A stretch of DNA of 64,000 nucleotides from Sulfurimonas sp. HSL1-2 (GCF_039645565.1 NZ_CP147914.1:186001-250000), one strand, 5' to 3'. Numbered from the stretch's first letter, positions 1-8,998 are shown. Notes: generated by a model from the sequence alone, not told the origin. Program-made: numbers and translations.

Positions 1-3000
1 CAGAGCCTCTGCCAGCTCGACGCCCAGGCCATGGACCTGGTAATACTCGGTGTATTTCCCCGCATCATAGAGCTCTTTTTCATAGGTACTGAGGCGGCTG
101 CCTGCGCTGACACACGTCAGCGCGACGACATCGTGGCGGTCATGGCGGAAAAAGTCGCTGAGTGCACGGTGGGGCTGTTTGCGCTGCCGCGGGAAGGTAA
201 AGGCGCATTCGGCATCACCGATAATCTGCTCCAGCGGCTCGCGACTGGCATCTGCATCGCGGTGCCACCCCTCCGTCTCCGGGAAGACAAGCAGGGTGTT
301 GTCATCGGAACGTGCCGGCCAGTAGCCGTAGAGTACCGTCGGTTCAAAGAGGCCTTCATCCAGGAAGAGCGCTTTGAGCTTCTCGTAGGCAGGCCAGACA
401 AGTTCGTCGAGCTGTTTCTCGTAGGCCTCCTTATCCATTCCCTTCGAACTGTACCCCCAGCGCTGCTTGAAGAGGATCTTGTGGTTGATCCATTCAAAGG
501 CCATGGCCTTCTGCGCTTCGGTCAGCTTCAGTTCACGGCGCCCCCAGAACGGCGGTGTCGGGATGCGGACCTCTCTTGAGGGCATCTTCAGTTCGGAAAA
601 CGGCGGGATGACAACAGCCTCTTTCTTGGTCTGATCGGCGATCTCCGGCGCTTCGGGGTGGAGGTTGGTGTCCAGGTTCCCCGCCTCGATGCGGCTCATC
701 GCCGTGACGCCGTCAAAAGCGTCTTTACAGTAGAAGATCGGGCCGTCGTAGCTGGGACGGCAGAAGTCCTCGATAAAGCTGCGCGTAAGCGCCGCCCCGC
801 CCAGCAGGATGGGGACGGTGATCCCCGCCGCTTTCAGCGCTTCGAGGTTCTCTTTCATTACCTGGGTCGATTTGACGAGCAGGCCGCTCATGCCGATGGC
901 GCTGGCGTTGGACTCCTGCAGCGTCTTGACGAAGTTGTCCAGTTCGACCTTGATTCCGAGGTTGATCACCTTGTAGCCGTTGTTGGTGAGGATGATGTCG
1001 ACGAGGTTTTTGCCGACGTCGTGAACATCCCCTTTGACGGTGCCCAGCACGAGGGTCGTGTCGACAGCTTTGTCGACTTTGGGGAGATAGGGGTTGAGGT
1101 GGTCGACGGCCGCTTTCATCGTCTCGGCGCTCTGAAGAACGAAAGGCAGCTGCATCTGCCCCGAACCGAAAAGCTCGCCGACGACCTTCATCGCATCGAT
1201 CAGGATCTCGTTGACGATCTTTTCCGGGGCGATCTCGTTCCTTGCCGCCTCGACAAGGGGGATCATCCGCTCCTTGTCGCCGTCGAGCAGGAGTTTGGCG
1301 ATCTTCTCCTCAGTATTGAGAGCATTGTAGGCTTCATCTTCCGCCGCACTGTCGACGGCTTCCTTGTGGCTAAAGTGCTCGATGAAATCAAAGAGCGCCT
1401 GCCCGTTAGGTTTACGGTCGAAGAGGAGGTTTTCGCAGGCAGCGAGGTCCTCCTCGTTTATCTTGGCCATCGGGATGATATGTTTGACGTTGATGATGAC
1501 GGAGGTGAGCCCCGCTTCGATACAGTGGTGCAGGAAAACGGAGTTGAGGTAGGGGCGTGCGTCCTTGTCGAGGCCGAAGGAGATGTTTGAGAGGCCCAGG
1601 ATCGCCCCGACTTCCGGGTGGCGGGTGCGGAGTTCGCGGATCGCCTCGATGGTCTGGACCGCCGCATCGCGGTACTCCTCGTCCCCGCTGCCCACGGTAA
1701 AGGTGAGGACGTCGAAGACGAGGTCCTCTGGGTTGAGACCGTGCTTCTCGGTGGCCAGGGTGTAGATACGCTCGGCCACCTCGAGTTTGCGCTCGACCGT
1801 TTTGGCCATCCCCACTTCGTCGATCGTCAGACAGACGAGGGCCGCCCCGTACTTCTTCGCCAGCGAACAGACGGCGTCGAATTTTTCAATCCCGTCTTCG
1901 AGGTTGACGGAGTTGATGATCGGTTTACCCCCGATCAGCTTGAGGGCCTCCTCGAGCGCCGGGGTCTGCGTCGAGTCGGGCATCAGCGGCAGCGGGATCT
2001 TCTGGGCGTAGAGCCCCATGACTTTGTTCATATCCTTCGTTTCGTCGCGGCCGGCGAAGCCGACGGAGACGTCGAGGACGTGCGCCCCGGCGCGTACCTG
2101 CTGCTGGCCGACGCTCAGGGTCCCTTCATAATCCTCATCCAGGAGGAGTTCCCGGAAGGCCTTGGAGCCCGTGGCGTTGGAGCGTTCGCCCACCAGCAGC
2201 GGGGCGGGTTCCTGCATCAGCGGAACAGAGTTGAAGAGCGAGGCAAGCGAGGTCGGCTGGGAACCGGAGGGTGCTTTGGGGGTGATGGCATGCACCCGGT
2301 CGACGAGTGCCTTGATGTGCTGGGGTGTTGTCCCGCAGCAGCCGCCGAGGAAGCTCACACCGTCGAATGCGAGGAAAGATTCCTGCCGGTCGGCAAACTC
2401 GTCGGGTCCCATCGGGTAGTAGGTGTAGCCGCCGCGGTTCTGCGGGAGCCCCGCGTTGGCATGGATGGAAATGGGTTTGCCCCAGACGTCGCTCAAGGCC
2501 TTGACGTGCTTGGTGTACTGTTCCGGACCGGTACCGCAGTTGAAGCCCAGCGAGAGGATGTCGAAGGGCTCCATAATGACGGCCAGGGTCTGCGCGTCGG
2601 TCCCGATGAGCATGGTACCGGCCAGCTCGATGGTCCCGGAGACCATGACGGGGAGGTCGGTGCCGCGCGAGGCATTGGCCGCCTGGCAGGCGTGCAGGGC
2701 CGCCTTGATCTGCAGCGGGTCCTGGCAGGTCTCGAGCAGGAAAACGTCGCAGCCGCCGTCGATGAGTCCCTGGGCACACTCGGTGTACCCTTCGAGCATC
2801 TCGTCGTAGTGGATATGGCCCAGGGAGGGGAGTTTCGTCCCCGGACCGATGGAACCGAGCACATAGCGCGGGTGATCGGGGGTGCTGAACTGCTCACACA
2901 CCTCTTTGACGCGCTGCGCCCCGGCCCTGGAGAGCTCATAGGCGCGGTGCCCGATGCCGTATTCGTCCAGGACCCAGGAGAAAGCGCCGAAGGTGTTGGT

Positions 3001-3216
3001 CGTGATCATGTCGGCACCGGCGTTCAGATAGGCGTGGAAGATATCGCGCATGATCTCGGGGGCGGTGACGTTGAGGAGCTCGTTACACCCTTCGTTGCCT
3101 TCCCATGCCGCCTCGGGGATCTGGTCATGGCGCTGCTGCAGCTGCGTACCCATGGCGCCGTCGATGATAATCGGCCGCCGTTTGATGGTCTCTAGAATAG
3201 CGTTTTTTACGGACAT
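1..3216 (-). CDS. metH: Cobalamin-dependent methionine synthase (C-terminus beyond window edge)
   Basis: Transfers a methyl group from 5-methyltetrahydrofolate via cobalamin to homocysteine in the cytoplasm. The frame is open through base 1: 1,072 codons are present and roughly the last 100-150 residues are missing because of the window edge. Seen in order: the homocysteine-binding barrel with zinc ligands in FNCGTGPEQ (Cys-227) and GGCCGTTP (Cys-293, Cys-294); a pterin-binding barrel (about 325-610); the B12 domain with GDVHDVG, whose His-732 is the expected lower cobalt ligand; and the beginning of the AdoMet reactivation domain from about residue 880, including DVVALTCVSAGSRLS near 1030. 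The chosen ATG gives MSVKNAILETIKRRP. I see no cobalamin-riboswitch-like leader in the 160 bases upstream. It is divergent from the sensor kinase gene. The family call is firm. Confidence 0.97.
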   Translation of the reverse strand, partial: MSVKNAILETIKRRPIIIDGAMGTQLQQRHDQIPEAAWEGNEGCNELLNVTAPEIMRDIFHAYLNAGADMITTNTFGAFSWVLDEYGIGHRAYELSRAGAQRVKEVCEQFSTPDHPRYVLGSIGPGTKLPSLGHIHYDEMLEGYTECAQGLIDGGCDVFLLETCQDPLQIKAALHACQAANASRGTDLPVMVSGTIELAGTMLIGTDAQTLAVIMEPFDILSLGFNCGTGPEQYTKHVKALSDVWGKPISIHANAGLPQNRGGYTYYPMGPDEFADRQESFLAFDGVSFLGGCCGTTPQHIKALVDRVHAITPKAPSGSQPTSLASLFNSVPLMQEPAPLLVGERSNATGSKAFRELLLDEDYEGTLSVGQQQVRAGAHVLDVSVGFAGRDETKDMNKVMGLYAQKIPLPLMPDSTQTPALEEALKLIGGKPIINSVNLEDGIEKFDAVCSLAKKYGAALVCLTIDEVGMAKTVERKLEVAERIYTLATEKHGLNPEDLVFDVLTFTVGSGDEEYRDAAVQTIEAIRELRTRHPEVGAILGLSNISFGLDKDARPYLNSVFLHHCIEAGLTSVIINVKHIIPMAKINEEDLAACENLLFDRKPNGQALFDFIEHFSHKEAVDSAAEDEAYNALNTEEKIAKLLLDGDKERMIPLVEAARNEIAPEKIVNEILIDAMKVVGELFGSGQMQLPFVLQSAETMKAAVDHLNPYLPKVDKAVDTTLVLGTVKGDVHDVGKNLVDIILTNNGYKVINLGIKVELDNFVKTLQESNASAIGMSGLLVKSTQVMKENLEALKAAGITVPILLGGAALTRSFIEDFCRPSYDGPIFYCKDAFDGVTAMSRIEAGNLDTNLHPEAPEIADQTKKEAVVIPPFSELKMPSREVRIPTPPFWGRRELKLTEAQKAMAFEWINHKILFKQRWGYSSKGMDKEAYEKQLDELVWPAYEKLKALFLDEGLFEPTVLYGYWPARSDDNTLLVFPETEGWHRDADASREPLEQIIGDAECAFTFPRQRKQPHRALSDFFRHDRHDVVALTCVSAGSRLSTYEKELYDAGKYTEYYQVHGLGVELAEAL

Positions 3217-3380
3217 GATCTGCTTTTTTTAGGCTTATTTTAGCGCAGGGGAGCATAAAAGCGGATGAGCTTTTGGGGGTGCTTTTTTGACATAATAGAG
3301 GCTGTTCCCCCGAAAATCACAAACACGGATGCACTAATCTAAACATTGTCCTGTTAAAATGGTTGGAAAAAAGGTGTTGC

Positions 3381-5951
3381 ATGCGCATCGGTGCGGTTCT
3401 CTTTGTGATTCTGCTCTTTTTCCCGCCGCTCTTTGCGCATCAGCATGATGACGACAAAGTGGTGCTGCAGCTGCAGTGGCTGCCCCAGTTCCAGTTTGCC
3501 GGCTACTACGTCGCGAAGGAAAAAGGGTTCTACGCCGAGGCGGATCTCGATGTCGAGATCCGGCCGATGACGGCGGAGATGGATGTCGAACGCGAAGTGC
3601 TGAGCGGCCGGGCGCAGTACGGGACGGGACGGACATCCCTGCTGGTGAAGTATGACAGGGGTGAACCGCTCGTAGCGATGGCGGCAATCTTCCAAAGTTC
3701 TCCAATGGTGCTGCTGGCGCGGGAAGACTCCGGCATCAGGAGCATCGAGGACCTGCGTGGCAAACGGGTCATGATGACCAGCGACGTCCAGACGGCGGCA
3801 TCGGTCCAGGCGATGCTGCGCAATGCGGGGATGCGGGAAAAGGACCTCAACCTGATTCCCCATACGTTCGACCCCTTATCACTCGAGCGGAATGAAACGG
3901 ATGCGATGGCGGCCTACTCCGCCAATGAGCCGTTTGTTCTTGCACACCGGGGCCTCAAGACGTTCGCAATCGATCCCAAGGTGGCCGGTTTCGATTTTTA
4001 CAACGACATCCTTTTTACCTCCCAGGCGGAACTGCAGCAGCACCCGGAGCGCGTCAAACGCTTTTACGAGGCGAGTCTGAAGGGGTGGCGCTACGCCTTT
4101 GAACATATCGATGAGACGGCCAGGCTGCTGTTCGAGAAGTACAACGTCCAGCATAAGAGCCTCGAAGCACTGCAGTTTGAAGGAAAGACCCTCAAATCGT
4201 TTGCGCTCAGGGAAGATACGCCCATGGGAGATCTAAGCCTGGACCGTCTGTTGGCGATCTACCAGGCCTACACGCTGCTGGGGTATACGAAGGGGAAACG
4301 TACCCTGGATGCATTTGTCTATCACCCGGAGCGGCTGCTGCTCACGCCGGAAGAGCAGGCGTGGCTGAAAAAGCACCCGGTCATCAACATCGGCGTGGAC
4401 TCGGAGTGGCCGCCGGTCGAGTTCCTGTCGCGCAAGGGAGCGTACGGGGGGATCTCCTACGGGTTTATCCAGCGTGTCGCGGAAAAACTGGGGGTGCGTG
4501 TAGAACTGCAGCGCAAGCGGAGCTGGCAGGAGGTAGACACGGCCCTGAAACAGCGTGAGCTTGATGTCGTGACCGCCATGATGGCGATGCCCGAAAGGTA
4601 TGCATACGCAAGCTTCACCCGTCCCTACCTCACACTGCCGATGGTGATCGTCGGCGGCGAATCGTTCCAGTACGTCGGCGGCCTGGCGGCGCTCAAAGGC
4701 AAACGCGTCGCCGTCGTCAGGGACTATGCGGCCGACTTCCTCTTGAAACGCGATTTTCCGCAGATCAAACGGGTCCAGGCCGATTCGCTCTCCGAAGCGC
4801 TGAAGATGGTCGCTTTCGGAAAGGCCGATGTTGCAGTGGATGCTCTGGCCGTGGCCAGTTACCTGATCGCGAAAGAGGGGCTCAATAACCTCCGTATCGT
4901 GGGGCAGACGCCCTACCGCTACGAGATTGCGATGGGGGTCCGCAGCGACTGGTCGATGCTGCAGACGCTGATCCAGCGCGCGCTCGACAGTATCGGGGAG
5001 AAGGAGCGCGAAGCGATCTACCGCGAGTGGGTGCCGACGGTCTACAAGCACCAGTTCGACTACGCCCTGCTCTGGAAGATACTGGCCGTTCTCGCCGTCA
5101 TCGCACTGCTGTTCGGTTACAAGTATATCCGTCTCGAAGAACTGGTGCGGCGCCGTACCAGTGAACTCACCGAACTCAATGCGACGCTGAACGAGCGGAT
5201 CGAAGAGGCGGTGGGGGAGAACCGGGACAAAGAACGTATGCTGATCCAGCAGGCGAAAATGGCGACCATAGGGGAGATGATCGAATCCATCGCCCACCAG
5301 TGGCGCCAGCCGCTCAACGTCATGGGCATCGGCATCGCCAACCTTGATCTCAAACGGCAGCTTGGCACCGTAGACGAGGAGGAGCTTGACAGGCTGATCA
5401 ATATCGTCCACCGGCAGGTGGAGTACATGTCCCAGACGATCGACGATTTCCGCAACTTTTTCAAGCGGGACAAACAGCTTGAAACCGTCAGCCTGCGTAC
5501 GCTTGTCGATGAGGTGCTGGGGCTGGTGACGCCGGCACTGGAACAGAAAAAGATCGCCGTCGATGTGGACGTTCCGGAGAGCATCGAGGCGACGCTCTTT
5601 CCGAATGAACTCAAACAGGTTATCCTCAACATTGTCAGCAATGCGAAGGATGTCCTGATGCAGCATCCGATCGGAATGAAAAAAATTATGATTGCGGCGG
5701 TGGAGCAGGGGGACGCCGTTGTGCTCTCCATTGCAGACAACGGCGGCGGTGTGCCGGAGGAGATCATGGACAAGATCTTCGACCCCTACTTCACGACCAA
5801 GTTCGAATCGCAGGGAACGGGGATAGGGCTCTATATGTCGAAAATCATCGTGGAGAAGAACCTCAAAGGGCAGATTTCGGTGGAAAACAGGAACGGAGGC
5901 GCAGAGTTTGTGATCCGGCTGCCCAAAGGGGAAAAGACGCGGTCGGCCTGA
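3381..5951 (+). CDS. Sensor histidine kinase with two fused periplasmic substrate-binding domains
   Basis: 856-residue membrane sensor kinase. In order: a signal peptide (MRIGAVLFVILLFFPPLFA); an NMT1/THI5/SsuA-like binding domain (about 24-310, LQWLPQFQFAGYYVAKEKGF); a second, SBP_bac_3-like domain (about 330-550, INIGVDSEWPPVEF); one transmembrane helix (about 556-577); a short coiled coil; a HisKA domain with SIAHQWRQPL, phospho-acceptor His-639; and a HATPase_c domain (N box NIVSNAKD, then ADNGGGVPEE and GTGIGLYMSKII). ATG 3381 is preferred over the in-frame TTG at 3363 because AAAAAGG lies six bases before it and it begins the signal peptide. No response regulator is adjacent, so the output partner is unknown. 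The ligand is unknown; NMT1-type domains bind thiamine precursors or sulfonates in characterised relatives. Confidence 0.93.
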   Translation: MRIGAVLFVILLFFPPLFAHQHDDDKVVLQLQWLPQFQFAGYYVAKEKGFYAEADLDVEIRPMTAEMDVEREVLSGRAQYGTGRTSLLVKYDRGEPLVAMAAIFQSSPMVLLAREDSGIRSIEDLRGKRVMMTSDVQTAASVQAMLRNAGMREKDLNLIPHTFDPLSLERNETDAMAAYSANEPFVLAHRGLKTFAIDPKVAGFDFYNDILFTSQAELQQHPERVKRFYEASLKGWRYAFEHIDETARLLFEKYNVQHKSLEALQFEGKTLKSFALREDTPMGDLSLDRLLAIYQAYTLLGYTKGKRTLDAFVYHPERLLLTPEEQAWLKKHPVINIGVDSEWPPVEFLSRKGAYGGISYGFIQRVAEKLGVRVELQRKRSWQEVDTALKQRELDVVTAMMAMPERYAYASFTRPYLTLPMVIVGGESFQYVGGLAALKGKRVAVVRDYAADFLLKRDFPQIKRVQADSLSEALKMVAFGKADVAVDALAVASYLIAKEGLNNLRIVGQTPYRYEIAMGVRSDWSMLQTLIQRALDSIGEKEREAIYREWVPTVYKHQFDYALLWKILAVLAVIALLFGYKYIRLEELVRRRTSELTELNATLNERIEEAVGENRDKERMLIQQAKMATIGEMIESIAHQWRQPLNVMGIGIANLDLKRQLGTVDEEELDRLINIVHRQVEYMSQTIDDFRNFFKRDKQLETVSLRTLVDEVLGLVTPALEQKKIAVDVDVPESIEATLFPNELKQVILNIVSNAKDVLMQHPIGMKKIMIAAVEQGDAVVLSIADNGGGVPEEIMDKIFDPYFTTKFESQGTGIGLYMSKIIVEKNLKGQISVENRNGGAEFVIRLPKGEKTRSA

Positions 5952-5965
5952 GTGCTTCGGCGGAT

Positions 5966-6076
5966 TTAATCGACCATCCAGGACGTCGATTGGGTATGGC
6001 GGAGGCGCTGCATTTTGTCCCGTTCCGCAGGGCTGAGGTTGGAAGCGGAGCCATCGGTTTTGTGGCTGTAAATCAT
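5966..6076 (-). CDS. Small 36-residue hypothetical protein
   Basis: A short frame encoding a hydrophilic 36-residue protein (starts MIYSHKTDGSASNL, ends STSWMVD) with no family I recognise. Its support is the start region: a strong AAGGAGA lies at 6081-6087, four bases before ATG at 6076. Immediately upstream is a directly repeated octamer. It is convergent with the sensor kinase, with a 14-base gap, and divergent from DUF507-carA. No membrane segment or cysteine is present. It could be a real regulated small protein or a chance frame; conservation would decide. Confidence 0.45.
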   Translation of the reverse strand: MIYSHKTDGSASNLSPAERDKMQRLRHTQSTSWMVD

Positions 6077-6090
6077 AGGGTCTCCTTTCA

Positions 6091-6110
6091 ATATGCATAG
6101 GGATATGCAT
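6091..6110. promoter_or_regulatory. Tandem ATATGCAT octamers before the 36-residue ORF
   Basis: ATATGCAT occurs at 6091-6098 and again at 6103-6110, 12 bases apart. ATGCAT is itself palindromic, so each copy could bind a dimeric regulator. The pair sits just upstream of the Shine-Dalgarno of the small minus-strand ORF and in the divergent space before DUF507. An operator or 5'-leader role is an inference. Confidence 0.35.
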
Positions 6111-6259
6111 TTACCGTGCATGATACTGCGGCCGGGTTAACGCGCTGTTACGGGAAGGTTGCATGTTCTAACCTCCCTGTAATGGAATACCCGCTAAAAT
6201 AGCGAAAAAATCTGGGTGCACGTTCCTGCAAAAACGGGGCGCCCGCAAGGGTATGGGCT

Positions 6260-6811
6260 ATGAAAGTGACACTCGCGCAGATACCGTTTCTCGCCAACCG
6301 CGTCGCCGTCGAACTGGCGCGCAGCGGACTGGTGACGATGACGCAGGGGATGGACCCTATTGTCGCCGAAGCGAAAAAGATACTCGAACAGAGCGTGAAG
6401 CAGGAGGCGGCCCTCGAAGCGCGCGTCAAGGAGATCGTCAACGATAACGAGGACGAGATCGATTTCTACCAGGCGGATGACCGCCAGCTCTTCTTCATGA
6501 TCAAGAAGAAGCTCGCACCCGAGTACGGGGTCATCCTCTCCTATGAGGACCGCTTTTCGGACCTGGCGCACAAGATCCTCGACGCGATCTACGAAGAGGA
6601 CCTGATGAACTACGACGTCAGCGAAAACCGGCTCAAAAATATCATCTATGACGCGATCACCTCCTTTATCGCGGACAACGATGAGATCGAGCGTGCGGTG
6701 AACGAGAAGATGAAGTCGTTCCAGAAACAGCTCATTCCGGGCACGGATGAGTACGAACTGCGGTTTGAAAAACTCTACCGCGAAGAGCTGACCCGGAGGG
6801 GGCTTGCATGA
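6260..6811 (+). CDS. DUF507 family protein
   Basis: 183-residue soluble, highly charged and probably helical protein that resembles the DUF507 family of unknown function. It begins MKVTLAQIPFLANRV and ends ELTRRGLA. There is no signal peptide, membrane helix or recognisable catalytic motif. Its stop overlaps the carA start in an ATGA arrangement, so the two are probably translationally coupled. An ATG seven bases upstream (6253) is in another frame. Function cannot be deduced from the sequence. Confidence 0.85.
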   Translation: MKVTLAQIPFLANRVAVELARSGLVTMTQGMDPIVAEAKKILEQSVKQEAALEARVKEIVNDNEDEIDFYQADDRQLFFMIKKKLAPEYGVILSYEDRFSDLAHKILDAIYEEDLMNYDVSENRLKNIIYDAITSFIADNDEIERAVNEKMKSFQKQLIPGTDEYELRFEKLYREELTRRGLA

Positions 6812-7935
6812 AAACAGCATGGATCTATCTTGAAAACGGCACCTATCTCGAAGCGATGAGCTTCGGTGCCGAGACGACGGCGGTCGGCGAGATCGTTTTC
6901 AACACCTCGATGAGCGGCTACCAGGAGATTACGACGGACCCCTCCTACGCCGGACAGTTCGTTACGTTCACGATGCCCGAAATCGGCAACGTCGGCGCGA
7001 ACGCCGAGGATATGGAGAGCACCGCGGCGCACGCGAAGGGGATCATCGTCCGCCAGTACCAGCCGCGCTACTCCAACTTCCGCGCCGAGGAGTCCCTCGA
7101 CGCCCTGCTGAAGCGCCACGGCGTCATGGGGATCTGCGATATCGATACCCGCTACCTCACCAAGATGCTGCGCAGCGAGGGGGCGATGATGATGGTCGCC
7201 TCCACCGAGATCAGCGACAAGGCGGAGCTGAAAAAGGTCCTGGAGGCGTCGCCGCGGATCGAAGAGGTGAACTATATCGAGCAGGTGAGCACCAAAGAGG
7301 CCTACAAGCATACGAACGGCACCTACGATGCGGTCAATTTCCGCTACAACGACGCGCCTGAAGTGCAGGCGCGCATCGTCGCAATGGACTTCGGCGTCAA
7401 ACGCAATATCCTCAACGAGCTGACCCAGGCGGGGATCGCCGTCGAGGTCGTCCCGAACTCCATCGAAGCCGAGACGCTGATCGCGCGCTACGAGGCCAAA
7501 GAGATCGACGGTGTTTTCCTCTCCAACGGTCCGGGGGATCCGCTCGTACTGAAACGCGAGCAGGAGACGATCAAGAAACTGATCGCCGCGAAAGTCCCGA
7601 TGTTCGGGATCTGCCTCGGACACCAGCTGCTCTCCATCTCCCACGGCTACGACACCTTCAAGCTCCGGTTCGGCCACCACGGCGGTAACCACCCGGTGAA
7701 GAACGTCAAAACGGGCATGGTCGAGATCACGGCGCAGAACCACAACTACAACGTGCCCGAAAACATTACCGAGATCGCCTCGGTGACGCACACGAACCTC
7801 TTTGACGGTACGATCGAGGGACTGCGCTACAACGACGCCCCGATCTTTTCGGTGCAGCACCACCCCGAAGCGAGCCCGGGGCCAAAAGACAGCGAATACG
7901 TCTTCGGCGAATTCCTGGCGCTGATGAAGCGCTGA
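6808..7935 (+). CDS. carA: Carbamoyl-phosphate synthase small (glutaminase) subunit
   Basis: 375 residues, the usual length. CarA hydrolyses glutamine and channels ammonia to CarB to make carbamoyl phosphate for arginine and pyrimidine synthesis. The N-terminal CPSase small-chain domain spans about 1-150 (TSMSGYQEITTDPSYAGQ). The C-terminal class I amidotransferase domain has the nucleophile in GICLGHQLL (Cys-269) and the dyad partners His-352 and Glu-354 in QHHPEASPGP. It starts four bases inside the DUF507 gene. The large subunit is not in this window. Confidence 0.97.
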   Translation: MKTAWIYLENGTYLEAMSFGAETTAVGEIVFNTSMSGYQEITTDPSYAGQFVTFTMPEIGNVGANAEDMESTAAHAKGIIVRQYQPRYSNFRAEESLDALLKRHGVMGICDIDTRYLTKMLRSEGAMMMVASTEISDKAELKKVLEASPRIEEVNYIEQVSTKEAYKHTNGTYDAVNFRYNDAPEVQARIVAMDFGVKRNILNELTQAGIAVEVVPNSIEAETLIARYEAKEIDGVFLSNGPGDPLVLKREQETIKKLIAAKVPMFGICLGHQLLSISHGYDTFKLRFGHHGGNHPVKNVKTGMVEITAQNHNYNVPENITEIASVTHTNLFDGTIEGLRYNDAPIFSVQHHPEASPGPKDSEYVFGEFLALMKR

Positions 7936-8010
7936 GTTAATGCAGGCCTAACACTCAGAGGCTATACTCAGATATAACAAGATTTAAACAAGGCAAAAGC
8001 ACCAAGGGTG

Positions 8011-8077
8011 CGCGGGCCTGCTGCCGAAGCAAACTCAGCGTTAGCGTAGGCAAAAGGGCTTTGCTCTTTTGCCGTAT
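8011..8077 (+). repeat. 67-nt two-hairpin intergenic element, copy 1
   Basis: First of three 67-nt copies that align without gaps (others at 55159-55225 on + and 52245-52311 on -). Hairpin 1 pairs GCGG with CTGC around a 5-nt loop. A conserved linker contains CTCAGCGTTAGCGTAG. Hairpin 2 (8049-8073) is an 11-bp stem, GGCAAAAGGGC with GCTCTTTTGCC, around a TTT loop. It matches copy 2 at 55 of 67 positions and the stem differences are compensatory. It ends one base before the GGAG ribosome-binding site of the next gene. Confidence 0.8.
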
Positions 8078-8086
8078 GGAGCGACA

Positions 8087-8815
8087 GTGACATCGATAGA
8101 GTGGACGGCCATCATCACCTTTGCCCTCCTGGGCTCCATCGGCCACTGCATCGGGATGTGCGGGGGCTTCATCGTTACCTACACGACCGCAAAGATCAAA
8201 CCCCGCTTCTCCAAAACCCAGAGCGCTTTTTATCACTTTCTCTATAATATCGGGCGCGTGACGACCTATACGCTCTTCGGTGCGCTGTTCGGCTATTTCG
8301 GTTCGTTCTGGGACGTCAGTCCCCTGGCACGTTCCATTATGTATGCCGTTGCCGGCGTCATGATGATCCTCATGGGGCTCTCTTTTGCCGGGAAACTGAA
8401 GTTTTTGACCTCTATCGAAGTTCCGATCACGAACTACAGCTGGTTCAAGCGGGTCTTCACGGCACAGCTGACGTCGGCCACGCCGATGAGTTTTTACATC
8501 CTGGGCGTGCTCAACGGCCTTTTCCCCTGCGGTCTTGTTTACACGATGCTCGTCACCGCGACGACGACGCAGTCGGCACTCTACGGTGCCGCCGTCATGG
8601 CGATCTTCGGGCTCTTTACGATCCCCACGCTCTTCTCTTTCGCCTATGTCGTGGGGATCTTCTCCCAGACCAAGTTCCGCAGCGTGATGATCCAGCTCGC
8701 CGCCGTGACGGTCATCGCTTTCGGCGGCTGGACGCTGATGAAGGCCTACGTCCAGTTAAACAAGTGGTATAATGCCCCGCAGACACAGCTGCAAAATGGC
8801 GATTTACCTTCTTAA
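8087..8815 (+). CDS. TauE/SafE-like (UreH/DsbD-type) membrane protein
   Basis: 242-residue integral membrane protein with about six helices, of the sulfite exporter TauE/SafE superfamily (UreH/DsbD-like branch). Paired small-residue/Cys motifs GSIGHCIGMCGGF near the N-terminus and GLFPCGLVYT in the middle resemble the two halves of that fold and may bind metal or thiols. The GTG at 8087 is chosen because GGAG lies at 8078-8081; an upstream in-frame TTG at 8069 would sit inside repeat element copy 1. It precedes the cbb3 oxidase genes in the same orientation, separated by about 270 bases. A role in heme, copper or thiol handling for the oxidase is an inference; sulfite export is the alternative. 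Confidence 0.85.
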   Translation: MTSIEWTAIITFALLGSIGHCIGMCGGFIVTYTTAKIKPRFSKTQSAFYHFLYNIGRVTTYTLFGALFGYFGSFWDVSPLARSIMYAVAGVMMILMGLSFAGKLKFLTSIEVPITNYSWFKRVFTAQLTSATPMSFYILGVLNGLFPCGLVYTMLVTATTTQSALYGAAVMAIFGLFTIPTLFSFAYVVGIFSQTKFRSVMIQLAAVTVIAFGGWTLMKAYVQLNKWYNAPQTQLQNGDLPS

Positions 8816-8998
8816 CATGTCAAAATTGGGTTGAATATCGTTATATAAACTATAATTTGATACGATTTTACCCACGAAGATGAAATAAAACTTAAAAATT
8901 TCGTCAAACTGTCAATATCTCTCACATTTTAAAAAATTTAAGATTCATTAAATATTTCCACTGTTAATATGATGGGGTCAAATAGTCTCGGGAATGGA

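Noticed and set aside
1618-3195. A 525-codon plus-strand frame inside metH
   Set aside because: It lies antisense to a metH frame with intact homocysteine- and pterin-binding motifs; its translation has no family resemblance and reflects high-GC codon bias.
3217-3380. Cobalamin riboswitch upstream of metH
   Set aside because: I looked for a B12-box-like sequence on the minus strand and saw none.
4233-6110. A 625-codon minus-strand frame opposite the sensor kinase
   Set aside because: The plus strand encodes recognised binding-protein and kinase motifs over the same bases; the antisense product is Arg/His/Asp-rich and unlike any protein.
8011-8077. The 67-nt element as a tRNA or as an intrinsic terminator
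   Set aside because: No acceptor/T-arm sequence, and no T-run follows hairpin 2 in any of the three copies.
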